64,000 bases of DNA from assembly GCA_030248295.1 (NCBI GenBank), contig JASANH010000873.1, positions 62,001 to 126,000 on the forward strand, read 5' to 3'. The notes beneath the pieces are model-generated. The model worked only from the letters and a program-made list of their open reading frames with translations. It searched no databases and had not been told where the DNA came from. Shown in pieces: positions 24,801 through 38,491 of this stretch. The DNA comes from Mesodorylaimus sp. YZB2_4. Lineage: Eukaryota > Nematoda > Enoplea > Dorylaimida > Dorylaimidae. Every line of letters starts with the position of its first letter. The first letter of the stretch is position 1. A program made the translations under genes and the position numbers.

Positions 24801-25693
24801 CTTTCTTCTTGCCACACAACCCCTCATGCACACCCGGCTGCTTCGGTACAGCGTGTTCACAATTCGTCAAGGTTATTCTCACACTCGTACACGCTCGAAC
24901 GCGTCTTCTATTGACGACTCATTCAATGCACTCATGATTAACTTCCAAGTGTACAATTGCTACTTTCCTATTCCCCCGCTCGCCCCAATCCTATCCAATA
25001 GATTCCATCCGCGTAATCTGGAATGCCATTCGGCGGTCATCGACAAAACGAGTCAATAAAACTTGCTCCAATAGCCCTACCTCCTGGTTGGTGGTTTAGG
25101 ATGGCGGCGCGGAGCAAACGGAAACACGTCCCAGCCATCGCGCCACACCATCAGGCATAATTATGTCGCGTCCGAGTCGACGACAAACTCGTTCACCGCT
25201 CAAGGCAACTATCAAATGGCCAAAGTCACACCAGCCGCTGTCATTAATAACAAAATGAAAAGTTCATTGCCAAAAAAACCCGCAACTGGCGTCAATAGCC
25301 GAACAAAAGACAGCCGTGTGACCGCCCAGCCGAGCAACCATACATTCTTGACGCTCCAAGGCACCAATTTGTTCGTCTGCCAGACGTTCATTTTTTTAAT
25401 GGCTCCCAATTTCTGTCGCGTTTTTAAACATTACCCCAATCTGTTCCAGTCTCACCAGTGCACTAAATCAGACACAGCCCGAAAAGAGGATAGACTTACG
25501 AATGCTTTGTTTGACGTATCATTGATATTATACATCCAAAGCCTGTACAGGGAATTCCTAAAATCCAAGATAGCTTAGTAACCCAAACCCCGTGCCAATT
25601 AGCAGTCTTACATAGCACCAACGTATAGCGAACTAGACGATTCGTCCACTTGCAGGAATCGGTAATAAAGCCGTCCCTTCGAAAAGGAAGTTT
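21853..25693 (-). CDS. SEMA2A: Semaphorin, class 2 type (secreted; sema-PSI-Ig), 5' end not found
   Basis: Exons: 25693-25612, 25557-25500, 24561-24493, 24437-24333, 24275-24185, 24119-23958, 23902-23781, 23681-23573, 23520-23306, 23250-23037, 22978-22857, 22802-22636, 22575-22338, 22279-22198, 22141-22023, 21960-21853. Secreted semaphorins guide axons and cells through plexins. The sema domain runs from YYRFLQVDE and LYVGAM through [28 protein letters not shown] and SRVARICK to HPRPGQ. A PSI knot follows ([19 protein letters not shown]), then an Ig domain ([10 protein letters not shown] to SDSGRYDC). The tail [11 protein letters not shown]...EFQEYKSTM is that of class 2 proteins, and there is no transmembrane segment. 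All sixteen exons keep frame. The signal peptide exon is missing; it should lie upstream of 25693, perhaps far into 25.7-33.6 kb. Confidence 0.92.
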
Positions 25694-28600
25694 CTGAAAA
25701 GGAGATAACCACGTTACAATCAACAGCCGAGGTAAGAGTGTCTGAGGGGAGACACCTGCTCTCTCAGATCCAACGCTCAGCTATTCTGCCCTGATACACA
25801 ACAGGGCCTTCATTGCCTCAACCTGACCCTGTCCTAAATCTCGCGATGGTTCCTGTATCATCTGCTTGATCTTTGCGGTTCAACTCACTCAGCATTCCGA
25901 GACAAAACATTTGTGAATAGATACCCTCGCATGACCGATTCCTAGCCTTTTCAATGACTGCCTAACTCGATTATATTCGTTCCAAGAAACACCCGTTTCT
26001 ACGGCCTCCAATAAAAGCCATGAGTTGGCGTGCGTAATTGGTCCCCTCTGGGCCGAGCAAAAAAGCGTCAAGCCCTCCGCCCGCAAATTATAGTCAACAG
26101 AAAAATTGGTCTCTTCATTGTTACAACGCGTCAATAAAAGGCAAAATGCTTGCTTAGTGTCAGTCAAATAAGACGCATCTGCCAGCCCACTGAATCACGC
26201 ACACCATGACATTAGCGCGAAATGGCCGGGTGAGATTGACCAAGAATCAATGACGGACGGAAGCCGACCACCAGTCATCAACAAGGCGATAAAATAAAGA
26301 AGACCGGTGACGATGATCACGCATGGACGACACCCAACAAAGACGGGCTCTTAATGCTGATTCGACCCCTACCCATTTATGCTTATCATCCCCCCTTAAT
26401 CGCACACGTGGTAAACGCCCAGAAAATTATCGGCTTTCCTACTTAGCGCCCGTATTGGCATCAAGTGGCAATCGAGGACGCGTTTGACAACGCTCCACTG
26501 CACATCTCATCCGTCCGTCACCTGTTGCTTCGAGTAGCCCGCACCTCCCCTAAACAGCCACTCCATACCCAACGCCACATACCTGATTCAGTTAAAACGA
26601 AAACGGGAGGTGCTGGTCCTTCGCTGACAATGCATTTGGCCAATATCGAACAGAATACGAAACTGAGAACACCACGCTGACAACACGCTTCCCAAATACC
26701 CATTCTTGTAATCAACGATGATCCTTATTCAAAAAATCACTCGATTCGGTCGCTTTCTTAGCATTGACGGAGAAAGCGAAAAACTAAAAGAACTCCACTC
26801 CAAGCCGACCCAAAATTAGCATCAAGCCTGTAAAAAATGAAAGAAAAATGAGAATAAGACAAGAGCGCATAGCCAGCAACTGCTTTCAGCTTCAACAGCC
26901 GCGCATTGGGCATGTTATAAATGAGCATTGTCCAAAGCGTTCGCGCCAAACAGGTGATATGGGAACTAAACTAGCTAGGCCCCACAATTCGTCAATCGGC
27001 CAACTAAGAAATGCCATTATCGTTAGGTATAACTGGAAAATAGCCCCCGATACCCCGTCCACTCAAACTAGCATAACATTCGTGGTGGCTACCTTTCGGC
27101 ATTATCAATTCAAACTCGAAAACTAAAGCAACTCAGCACATTCGCTTACGCTCAAAATCTGCGTCATCTCGCCGTGGCCCTTATCTTTCTTAAAACCATC
27201 AAAGCACCAGGCGCAGCAGACTTATGAACCTTGCAGCACCACCGTCCAAATGGCGCCATCAATTTGTCCAGCTTCTCGCCTAGCCGAACTCTGCTGAGTG
27301 CCTGAATAAACCGCAAGAGATAAAAATCTGACAAATTAGGTGCCTAGAAAAAGGCGGAAGTTATTTTTGAACCATTCTCAGGTAGCAGCAGAACATTTCA
27401 AATGTCTGAGGAGACTCCATGCCTTTCTGAGAGTTAGACTGGCCTAATCCCAGCCCCAAGAACTGACGAACGATATCGTATCCGATATCAAACCAGCCTC
27501 AGTACGCATTCTAGCCATACAAAAATCTGACCAATTAGACAACTGACGGAGTATAGCGACCACATGCACAGAGTAACCGAGAAAAATGAACACCGGAAGT
27601 ACGGTCGGTCGCCATCGATGATCAGTATCTCGTGCTAGCAAAATATTTCCATCAATCACCATTTACGGATGACCCTGTTTTATCATCCGATCCGTCGCCC
27701 CGAGGTCTCCCGAGAACGCCACAAGGAAAAATGATTAACTACCAGGCGTGACGGTGCAAGGAGCCCGACTTGCCAAGGTGCTACTACCATAACGGTATTT
27801 ATCACCCGCATCGAGTAGCTCGACATAAATAGGCCTCCGAACAAGTCCTATATTATAGGCGATAGGACGAGTCAAAAGTGTTTTCGACGCTTGACCGAGA
27901 CTGATGGCCAACCAAGGCGACGTCGCGACGCGAACGACCAGCCCTAATGCCCCTACCACCAGGCCAGGCTCGCACAACGGCTGCCTCCAAATTACGCTAA
28001 TGATGCAGTGATTTGCAAAAAATCAATCCCACCCGAACCCGCCTCCTTTCATTCGGCACACTAAGCCTTTGGCTTAATTGAGTTCTCGCACCCCAGCTAA
28101 CCATGAAATGTCGCACCAGCTACGGCCAACACTCCACATAAGCCTCCCAAGAAAGGCCACACTAGGCCCATCTCCGCCAAGACTGCCACCTACGAGCAAC
28201 GAGCAACTTTTGGAACACTTTCGCTAACGAACTACGACACTCGAGTTCGGTCGACTCGATGCATGCACAAAACGAATTGCCCGAAAAGTAGACCAAATGG
28301 TACCACTTAGCAATGCCAGAAGCGGCCATCAGCGTCCACTAGCAGCTTACACCAACACACTCCTCCCAGTCACCAGCACGCGCACTAGTCCAACAGAAAA
28401 CAGAATTCCCAAAAACTACCTGCCCAAACTATGCGAATCGACTCGTCCATCGGCTCGAACTTTTCAAAGCACAAAATTCGCTTCCTCCTCGACACGTCAA
28501 ACAACGAAAAGCGAAAGGCAGCCAAAAAGGAAACAGTCAGTAAAATAAAATGGACTTTCTAGGCTCCGCAACAGACAAAAGCCGCTCGACTTTTCTTCCT

Positions 28601-31600
28601 TGGCCACCGTCTAATAGGACGAGCCGTTAGCTTTCGCACCCTGGCCGCTTGTTGTTGTTGCGCCAGTGCCGTAACCCCGCAAAACCCTCTAAATAGCATC
28701 CTATTCCCATTTCCGATCTCCTGACCACTCACCGCAAACAGTCCTTCCAAACCGGCCGAATTAGCCGTCCTCGACTCGGGGCGCGTGCACGACCGACAGA
28801 CGTCGTCTGGACACTATAACGACCCTGATACAGTTTTCGGTCACACACAATGTGTACTGTACGGAGCAGTCTAGTCGGCAGCCGGTTGCGCCACTATAAT
28901 ACCAACAACGAGCATAGCCTCGCCAATCCCAAATCAAGACACGTTGATGGCGGAATTGACGTGCGCACTGCTCAAACTCACGGCATATTCCCGGAAATAG
29001 GTCGACGGTCACTCGCCAACCACATGCTCAAGGTCGAAAGAGCGCATTGCTGAGCCTAGGCATGGCCATCAATTAAAACACATCGCCAGGCAATTTCCAC
29101 TCCATAAACTCCCTGTTAGCCCGTCAATTCGGACAAGCCATTTTCGGAGTCCGCCAATAGTTAGTCAATAAGCCAGTCTCTCTTCACTTACACCAATTCC
29201 CAAATTTATGTTATTGCTTACTGGCCTATGCGAGCGGAGAGCCGCTTCCTTCTATCAAAGCTAATGGCCCGACCAAAACCAACCTAAGAGCCGTTGGTCG
29301 AACACTCGCCCCAAAGATCAATTCGTCCTGGCCAGCTAGAAGCCAGTTTCGTGTTTTCTTCAATGCAACAACAAGCCGACGCCCCTTCGAAACAACTGCC
29401 CCCAACCAAAGGCCGTCGACGTGGACTTGACAACAGCAGCTGTTCCCGCGTAACACATCGCAACAAGCTGTAGACACCATCCACTCAGCTACATGCTCCT
29501 CGGCCCTCGGCACCAGACAATAACAAAGTCAACTTCTTCCATTCGATTCCCAAACTTCGATCCACATGCCTTGTACGGCCAAACGACCATCGGGCTCTTC
29601 TTACACAAAGGATCCGTCCGAGTTCTTCTTGAATGAAGCGCGACAGGTGTAATTTGCTCGGACATACGGTAGATACAACAAAAATCTAGTCCGCATCGAA
29701 CCTACCATCTTCTTTTTTCGACTCCAACCACTATATCAAAACGTGGATGGGCAGATTTCTTCCACGCGAGTACACCATATTTCTTAACCAGCACCAACAA
29801 AGGAAGTCCAGTGAACGCCCTCGACCGTTTGTCTGCGTTGTCCGTTTCTCGCCTGCTTCCCAAAAAAGGAAACCGGCAGCCCGCCAATTCATCAGGCCGG
29901 GTATGGAACTTGTCGTCGCATCTGCCACCACCATCGTTCTGTTCGACCCCGTTTTTTGCCGGCCTCCTCGTCCATCGACTCGTTGCTCGCTTCAGCTGTC
30001 CACTAGATACCAGACCAATAAAGGCAACGCGCCTCCAATTATAAACCACCTCCGCCGCCGGCCAAAGAACAATGAACGCATGATAATGAACCGCGAAAAA
30101 CACGCCGGCGGGAGGCATACATTCACGCTACGATTAGACCCTGGCTCGCGGCAATGCACGACTATCGACCTCAAACATAAATCACACTCGGTTCAATAAC
30201 GCCCACCACGGCATTCAATTCGTACATCGAGCTCATAAAAAATACCAACAACCCCGATCGACGCCCATTGTCCAACCAGTGATCTACGACCTGCACAACA
30301 TATGCTCCCACCACAAGCAGCAAGATATGCTTAAGCCCAAACATGGGCGTGGCTGGTGAGACCGAACTCAGCGGGCAACCATAATACTGGCACAGTTGAC
30401 CGACCAACACACCGCGGGAGACTGTAAACGCCCCACAAAATTCACAGCACCAATCAAAGTCCAAAATGCACACGATCGCTGCAATCAATCTTCCTCATTG
30501 TTCACGTGCTCAAATTGAATTTCCCCTTCGTAAAACATAAAAAAGGCGGTCGTAAAACCAATGCACGATCCGCATTATCGGTTACGCTCCTAGGCGACCC
30601 GAACTTGCAGGATGATCCTATCAACACCGCAATCGCCCATATTCATATTTGACCAATCATAATTCCAATTGGCACTCAACTTCAACAATTCCCATCCATC
30701 AACAAAACACCTCCCGACAAAAGAGCTCCTCAAAAAAACCGTCTCGAGCAGAATGCTTTTCGGTCGACGCCAACTCGCTCTACCTCGCCACCTGTGTACC
30801 AATGAGATTTAGCAGAAAGAAAATCCTCAAGCACGCCGAGACACACAGCACAGTTCGTATCATGCCTCCTACCGAACTGACGTCCAACAAAACAGGCCTT
30901 CCCTAATTCCTCCTTCGAATCGTGGCCGAGTCGATCAAACAAGCCTTCTTTCGACCAAGAAAAGACAAGGTGAGGAAAAAAGGGCTATCCTAGACCTGTG
31001 CACCCTCCTCTCTCCCCCACCCTAACCGTCTAATAACGATTCGTCGTTGGCCACCATCGAGCCGGATGCAAAGAGAATACGAAAAAATATAAATGAATGA
31101 AACATGAGGCGGACTTGGACACGTTAGCAACACACTCAGTTTGATTAAAAAACACAACCTACCGCCTATGATTCTCTCTTTTTCCGCAAAACATCTACGA
31201 GTGCCATCAATATATCACTCCACATCAACTAGGCGCAGTTCGAAAAAGTTTAGCATTTCTTCTAAGCACGTGAAAGGCTGCTTTTATCGTCCAATTTTTT
31301 CCATCAACCCGCCTTAAAAAGCCATCACTTGAAGGACCATATTTGGTCATTCCATCAAAAACACGTCTTGACCGCCTCGATTATAACATGTACTAAATAT
31401 AGCTCAAATTGTCCAAAAGCAATCATGCCAACTAGCCAAGCCGCGTCATTTTCTCCCCTTTTCTCGGCTCATACTTTCCTTCGACTTCATCCGTTTTTAA
31501 TGGATACCAGCCGGGCTTAGGGCGGAAATTGTTCCTCAGAACCTCGACTGCCTAAACTAGGCACGTCTAACAGAAAATAGGCTCAAGCATAAACTATGCG

Positions 31601-34600
31601 CTATAGCCTCCAATGCCATGCGCGCCCCCACCCCACTTCTACTTTCCATTCAAAACGATCAATCGAGCGGAGGCGAAAAATAAGTTACACATTATCCGCC
31701 AACCACAACTCTCCGTCCAAGCCAACCTTATATGGAATGCACAAAAGAACGGATACGCCAGCCAGTAGATGCAAAAACCACTAATTTTTTCTCATTCCAT
31801 AATAGTCTCCTCGCACGCTAGCCGTATCAAAATTGCACATCTTTCGCCACCCAGTAGTCTAAGCAATACCAAATTATGAAACATTCTTCACAACACACCA
31901 AACCATCACCGAGAAAATTATTGACTAGACAGTACTAGTCTCCTCGCCTCCCCTCACATCGTTGGGCCAAGGTCGAAGTAGACCGACTGGTAGGTAAAAC
32001 GTTTCGTCGTAGAAAAACCAAGTAATAGTCTCTGTTTCTCTTGTCTGCAACCACACCATAAGATACACGGCAAGGACGACCCGAGAAAAAGCCACCATTC
32101 GATCATCGGGTGTCCCTTTTCGCATTCTATCCATACTAGACCACCTGCCTGAGAGAGTTCATGATGAATGACTGGAGAATCCTTTAAAACTTGCCTTCAA
32201 ACAAGCCTCGAGTGTAAAACAAAATGCCCTGTGCCATGATCGAGTCAAACATTACACTCTTACGAAAAAAGCACAAACCCTTAACAAAATGTAATTTGAC
32301 TCAAGCAACTACGTCAGTTCCAAATCAAACTGTCAAGAAACGATTGAAGAGAAAATGAGAATCTTAGCCTCTCGAGACACCAAAAAAAGAAACTCGAGCT
32401 CAGTAAATTATTGCAAGGAGAGGGTGTCTGGGATGCACTCCAGTCTATAACTAGTGCACAAAGGCTGTCAGTGTTAGACGAGTGCAAACTACAAAATAAG
32501 CCTTAGATATTATTAGTCAGCCGCTAAGCCGTGCTCGAGGCAACCAAAGCGTACATGCATCGAAAAACGGAAGTAGCCAATGCAGGCCGCTAAAAGCACG
32601 ACCACCGGCTAGCGATAATGATTTGGCAGACCAGTGTAGCCAAATGAAAAAGAAAAGCAAATCAATGGTGCCTATGAATATGGCCGAATCGACACGAGCC
32701 AAGCCCCGACACTGGCTGCAGAAATGATTGACACGGTGGGCGCACGTCACACACAGAATTACATAAAAAATCGAGAGCGACGAGTCGTCTCTGAGAAGGG
32801 CAATAATTGGAAAGCGGTGTTGCCTTTCATCTGAACAGCTTCTATTTCGAGAAAACCTAACCGCCCGCAAATGACAACCCCCGCAAAGGACTAGACAGAA
32901 CGGATGGCGGTACAAGAAAAAATGTAATAAGCAGGGAATAGTATACATAAAACAAGCCATCCCATCTGACCATCTCAATTTTACAGCTAGGCCCGTGTAA
33001 ACTGCCAAGCAATTCGATCAGCTGACAAGACTAGCACATTTCAACGGAAGCTGGCAATCCTATCTTCTTATCATATCCGCCATTTTGAACACGATTAAGG
33101 CAGTCGGAGCGGAATGGTTGAAGACGCATACTTGAACCCGTAACTGCCACCACCAAGCATCCCTGCCCGCACGGCACTAGAACGAATTGTTCGAAGACAG
33201 CTGGAATATAAAATAGCCACGGACGGTGCGGTGCTAGCAAGCGGACCAAGTGGAAGAGAGTAAACTCCCGGGAAAAGCCAGTTCACTACTCAAATCTATT
33301 TATCTGATAATAATCAACGAATATGCTAGCCGTGGCTTGGCATCCTATTGATTTCCCTTCCCCGCCATCCTCTTTCTCCACTGCGGTGACCGAATGTCGT
33401 TATCGCTCGCCAGTATTAAATGTCACATGCAGACGAAGCGGATACCAAGTAGCCATTGGTCGAGGCGGCCGCTGACCAGCACGGTGGGTAATAAGGAATC
33501 AAAGTCCAGTTGTCAATAAAGCAAATTCCAAACACAACTAGCCACGCATCATCTCTACTTACCGTGTAAATATGTGCTTCGTCCTTCAAAGAGGCGCCGC
33601 ATTTACGAGTCGAACCGGTTTCCAGCACACGATACCACTCGAACGTTCCGATCTCCGGCCGTCACACAAATGATATAATCTGAAATCAGATAAACAAAAC
33701 CTCATCAAACTTTGTGTCCGTGTGCAAACACAATGCAAAACTAGTTGTTCTATTTCACTCGAAAATCCCACCCAAGACTTCATCTTACCTCCGCAAAACA
33801 GAAGTGTATCCGTACTCTCTCGAAAATCTATTATCAGAGATTCTGGTTCTGTCAAGACCTCTGCGAATCGCCTCGACTCCATCTTCATTTCAGAACTAAA
33901 ACAGGGAAAACGTATGCTTAATACAACCAGGACTGACAATGAGAAGGAATCAATAGCCACATAAAAATTTTGCCGTCCGCTCATGTGGAGAATGGATGAG
34001 ATAAGAATTCGTTATTCCGAGGTCTGCAGTAGCAGCAGTCACATCTTATAAGCATTTGCCTGTGGCCTACGGTCGTTCACAACTGCCATATGCAAATTGT
34101 GCCATGTGTACCAGCTGAAAGGACTGGTGGACATGCCACTGAAGTTTGGACTCACAGATGCAGATGGGCAAATCAAAAACTACATTGACCGCAAAGTTCA
34201 CATTCCTATCCTTGAGAGACTGTCAAAATCAGAGCACTGGAGCATCCGCGAGAAGCACAGGCTGGAATCTTCCAAAACTTAGGATTCGACATTTTAGACC
34301 ATCACAGAGATCTTTGGCTCAGATAACAAACCATTATTACCCAGAAGGCAAACTTAGCCTACAAACTAGAGATAGAAAGTGCTACCAAGGAAATCAGATG
34401 AATTGCCCAAAGGTAGCCATCACCGCCCGAAAAAATTATATAATCGCATTTTTGGCTTCCAGTTTCCTCAAACATCTTCCGTATTCAAGATCATTATTGT
34501 AGCAGCCAACTCTTTCATCTAATCATTGGACCGAAACTCATCTCGTTTCCTTGAGTTAAAGGAATTTGAGTAAAAAAAAGAAGTAGCGTAATCTCCGCCT

Positions 34601-34872
34601 CGCCCGTTTGACGTTTTGTATTTATCCGCGCTTTAGCAGACAATATGTCCTCCCGACTACATAAGTGCCTGCCCAAATGTGCGCCCCAATTTGGGTTTCT
34701 TACTGTAGCACGAAAAAGACGAAACGAGAATCAAGTTAGTGGATTTTCTGATTTTCCCTTTCTGAAAACTGGCCGTAGCTGTGCATCTTTTTCGACATTC
34801 TCGTTACCTCATATTGCTTTCTTTACCATCATCCATCAGAATAAGAATTTATTCGGCTCCCAAAGGATAGAA
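25694..34872. other. Long gene-free stretch with C/A-rich + strand; probable semaphorin 5' intron
   Basis: From about 24.6 to 33.5 kb the + strand has clearly more C than G and more A than T (line 28321-28380, for example). That means G/T-rich on the minus strand, as in the sense strand of introns here. The open frames are unlike any family and are probably produced by this bias. From about 34 kb the bias is gone. A + strand frame at 34097-34279 (61 codons) is not recognisable. Confidence 0.4.
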
Positions 34873-35799
34873 ATGCCCTTATATCAATTAGCATTGATCG
34901 TTCGGCCTTTGGCGAAGGTGGGCTTTTCGGTTTTTGAATGATAGAGCGACTGGCCCTTACAGCATACAAGCTGCAGAAGGGAATTATGAAATTTCACTGT
35001 CCAAAATTACGAATCCTTATACACTGTAGGGTTGGGCGACGTTGCGACTTGGAAAATTTTTGGGTGCTCCTAAACTACACAAGTATACTGAACTTGTTTG
35101 GTTGAGGATGGGGCCTTGGGTCTTGTGTGGATTTTCCTGCTTGTACCGTAAGTAGGCCTATTGTGCAAAGCTTACGGTTAGAACAAATTTAAATTCTAAA
35201 TGTCGCCAAATTTGTTAACGCGTACAGTCACACGTTTTTTAATTCAGCGTTTGTACCAACCTATTTTGTGCCTATGCGTAATTTTTGTATTTCAGGTCGA
35301 TTTGGTCGCAGCACTGAAAACGTGTTGTGCTCGACTCATGGAGGATGGCGCCGTTATAACTAACATTGAAAGTCTCGGCTATCGCGATCTTCCGTACAAA
35401 ATGAGCAAACTCGGTCAATCGAAGCACATCACTGGAAAGTAAGCGTGCCCTGTTTTGGCTGTACTTATTTTGATATCCCCAATTAAAACTTCTCTCCTTT
35501 TTAGTTACGTAACATTGGACCTGTATGCTCCAGAAACAACAATGAAAGGTTTCGTGCCATTTTTGAAGCAGAACACTGACTTGCTTCACTGTTTTCGTCA
35601 CAAGATCGTGCCCAATCCACCGGCTCAAGAATGCTCTTTGCACGAGGAACTGAAACCGCCACCTTATCGCAAATCGGTGCAAGAACTAAGGGCCAACAAA
35701 CGTATGGACCGATTGACTCGATGGATAGCCGTCCTCAATGCTCGAAATCAAGCCAAGAAAGAACCGCAGTCTTACTTCGTTGCGCCTTTCCGTGAGTGA
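34873..35799 (+). CDS. MRPS6: Mitochondrial small-subunit ribosomal protein bS6m
   Basis: Exons 34873-34917, 35296-35438, 35505-35799; 160 aa. It is a component of the mitochondrial ribosome small subunit, paired with bS18m in the platform. The N-terminus MPLYQLALIVRPL matches the MPxYELAL start of the family; GAVITNIESLGYRDLPYKM and YVTLDLYAP are the core strands. The usual animal protein is about 125 aa, so the C-terminal ~35-residue basic/polar extension after KIVPNPPAQEC is longer than normal. The first donor is GTGGGC, unusual but GT. There is no strong poly(A) signal just downstream. Confidence 0.92.
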
Positions 35800-36343
35800 T
35801 GCTATGTAAATTATTGCCTGCTCCATGTCCGTTTTCTTAGTTCACCTCCCGTCATTAACAAAACTACTGTTCCATCTCTGATGACACCTAAATAATCTAC
35901 ACATCCATATCACCAAAACCAATCACGACATCCAATGCCCAACAATGAAAAAGTGCAAATGCAACACAACCAAGTAAAGGCAATACAAATCGACAAGTGT
36001 ATTGCCCACGAGTGCAAGATTATGCTATCGCTATCGCAGTGACCACTCCTTCAACATCCTAGTCACTCTCTACAGTAGTTCGACCGGATTGGAGCCCAGC
36101 TCAAAATGTGCACACTAGAACGAACAAAAGATTAGTGCCCAGCACGCCCAAAAAAGCATCTAAAACTGAAACCAAAAGGATTATGCATCATATAATGCAA
36201 TCTAAGCTCGCGCTGCATCGACTATACCTACATTAGTAAAAACCTAAAACACCATTGTTCCTGGGTTGAAATGCAAAGCCATCGTAAATGCAAAGCAACA
36301 AAAAGCAAATACCGAACAAAATGGCATCCATTGACGGGAGCAA
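35800..36343. other. Short intergenic between convergent MRPS6 and ENPP-like genes
   Basis: Holds both 3' ends. A-rich on the + strand. No RNA gene or repeat seen. Confidence 0.45.
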
Positions 36344-38491
36344 TTAAGCCTTGATTGCACCGTCATCGTCCAGCTCCAAGATGACCAGCTCACTGTCGTA
36401 CTTGTGCATGATAGGCGTCTTCTCACCGGGCCCTGTGGCTTCGATTGTTCGTGGTCTGCTGCTCGACTGAGGTGCTCGATTGGACGTGCATTCGCCTTTT
36501 CTAATGCACAGCCACGAACCGATTACGGTACCGATCACCAGAATGACCAGCAAGATAATGATGGCTGAAAAAGGATTGCTAACTTACGAGTGCGTAGCCA
36601 CTGCAACCACCATGTGTAGGCCTGTGGGAGAAACCGCTGGGCTTATTTGGGTTACCTAATATCTTAGAAGGGGTGGGTGAACATAATTTTGGTAAAGCGT
36701 ATGAGAAATACAAGCTGCCACAAGAAATTCCAAGTAAAAATTGGGCGGAAAAGCATATATTTGCATCTTCCTGAACATCCTGGCTCTACCCATCAGTACG
36801 GCCTGCTCACCTGTCCAAGATATCTGATGCGTCTCACTGTCAGTCCAATGCTCGAGATAGGCTGGCTGGACGAAGTATTGGAACTGTTTCGCCGATCCAT
36901 TATTGGCTGCAGGGACAATATTCAGCAATACGCACAGCAGTTGGTAGACGTCTACGGTGCTCACTGACGATGGGACGGTTGAATTGGGCAAAAACGCTGG
37001 TCCAAAACCGATAAATGTTCCTCGCATATCACTCACGACATTGTCATACCCGTATTGACCACTGATTTGTGGGCCTAAAAGATAAAAGCACACCATACAT
37101 GGATTGGGTGGTCAGGCGGCAGGATCACCCAGTGGCTGGGATAATTGTCGAAGTGACCCCAAAATGCACGATTCAAACCAGGTTCAGCTATGGACAGAAG
37201 GCGCTGTTCTAGATCTCCCCGCCGCAGAGGCTAAAGTCCCTGCAAGTACTGCTAATAGTCTGCCAAAGCTATCTCCCAGTAGCCACCCTTCACCGCTCAC
37301 CAATTTCGTCAGCACTCAGGATGTAACCCGGCTCGGCCACAACAACCACGGACGGAATGCGATGACTTCTTTGGTAATTCCATTCTTTCGGCACCTTTTC
37401 TTTCGTGAAGACTTTCAAATTTGGGAATTTTTCGAAGTAGTTGACCGTGTCATTTTCACTGCCTAAAATAAACTGTTGTAAGAACTCCTCCAGACGAGCA
37501 GGTGTAGTGCTGGGCAATGTGTCAATCCCATTCCACCTAGACCCACGCCCAGCAATGCTAGGACCGGGATTAGATGCCTGATTGCCGTTAACTCCGACCG
37601 TAAACCCGTCGACAGAGCGCATCCCCATCCCCCAACATCAACCAGCTTACCTTCGAATGGCTCAACCAACCACATGGTTGGTGTTCGACTGCGAACATAC
37701 GGATTCTGAGGCGGATTAACCGGAAGGACTGGTGCACTTTGCAAAATCTTTGTGATGCCTTGTCCGCTGACAATAACCAAATTGATTCGATCGATAAACT
37801 TTTCGTCTTCTAACTTTTTGACGAGATAAGCTATGTCGGCATCGAAGCGAATCAAAGCCTCGTCCATAGAACCCGAATCTGGTCCATCCGTTCTACCAAT
37901 TTCGTCGATATCGGGCGAAGATACCAAGACTAGTTTGGCTCCATTTCGCAACCATTCGATGGCCTTATCGATACGATCATGCCAAATCGTGTTCTGCTTG
38001 AACGAAACGAACTTACTGACCCCGCCGTGTTCACAGCCAGGCCACATATAACATCCCACCATACCACCAGACCGTTTCTCCAAAGTTTTCCAGATCGCTT
38101 CGCCGCCAAACACCCAATCATCTGCGGGATCGTGCAATTTTAGATTGGCCGTAAGATTCAGACCAGGATCATGAATCACATCCGATACGACACCGTGACT
38201 TTCAGCGAATAATCCAGTTACCAAAGTGTGTTGACTAGGAAAGGTAGTGGTTGGAAATGAGCTCTGAATACCTTCATTAGCGAATGCGCCTTTTTCGACC
38301 AACTCCCACAATCGAGACGGAATGTTCGCATCTGTCGTCCTCAATTTGACGATCCGATCCACAAAATTCCATCTGAACGAATTGACAGAAATCACCAGAA
38401 CTGGCACGTTCGAGTTGCCATGCTCTTCTCCACAAGAAGAAAAGGGAAGAAAGAAAAAGGGGACCAACCACAGCAGCATAGTGACGAGCAT
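36344..38491 (-). CDS. ENPP4/5-like type I membrane protein, probable pseudoenzyme
   Basis: Exons 38491-37651, 37462-37301, 37074-36811, 36564-36344; 495 aa. ENPPs are zinc ecto-phosphodiesterases of the alkaline phosphatase superfamily; ENPP4/5 have a signal peptide and a C-terminal anchor, as here (LLWLVPFFFLPFSS at the N-terminus, IIILLVILVIGTVIG before a ~50-residue tail). The fold is recognisable from TTTFPSQHTLVTGLFAESHG (nucleophile Thr kept), MWPG, GPDSG and GYDN. The metal site is not kept: the first Asp (family SFDGFR) reads SVNSFR; family SDHG reads SGQG; family GHxxGP reads GRTDGP; and the late His before GYDN is Tyr. It therefore probably binds substrate or partners without catalysis. 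It has a full-length frame and sound splice phases, so it is not a dead gene. Confidence 0.85.

Noticed and set aside
26000-33600. Many 60-160-codon frames on both strands
   Set aside because: The strong C/A bias lowers stop frequency; none has domain features or consistent splice phase.
33564-33640. Candidate first exon of the semaphorin gene
   Set aside because: A donor and a suitable phase exist, but the translated start has no signal peptide, which a secreted semaphorin requires.
34097-34282. 61-codon + strand frame with a protein-like composition
   Set aside because: Could not be tied to any family or to MRPS6; left as unexplained sequence.
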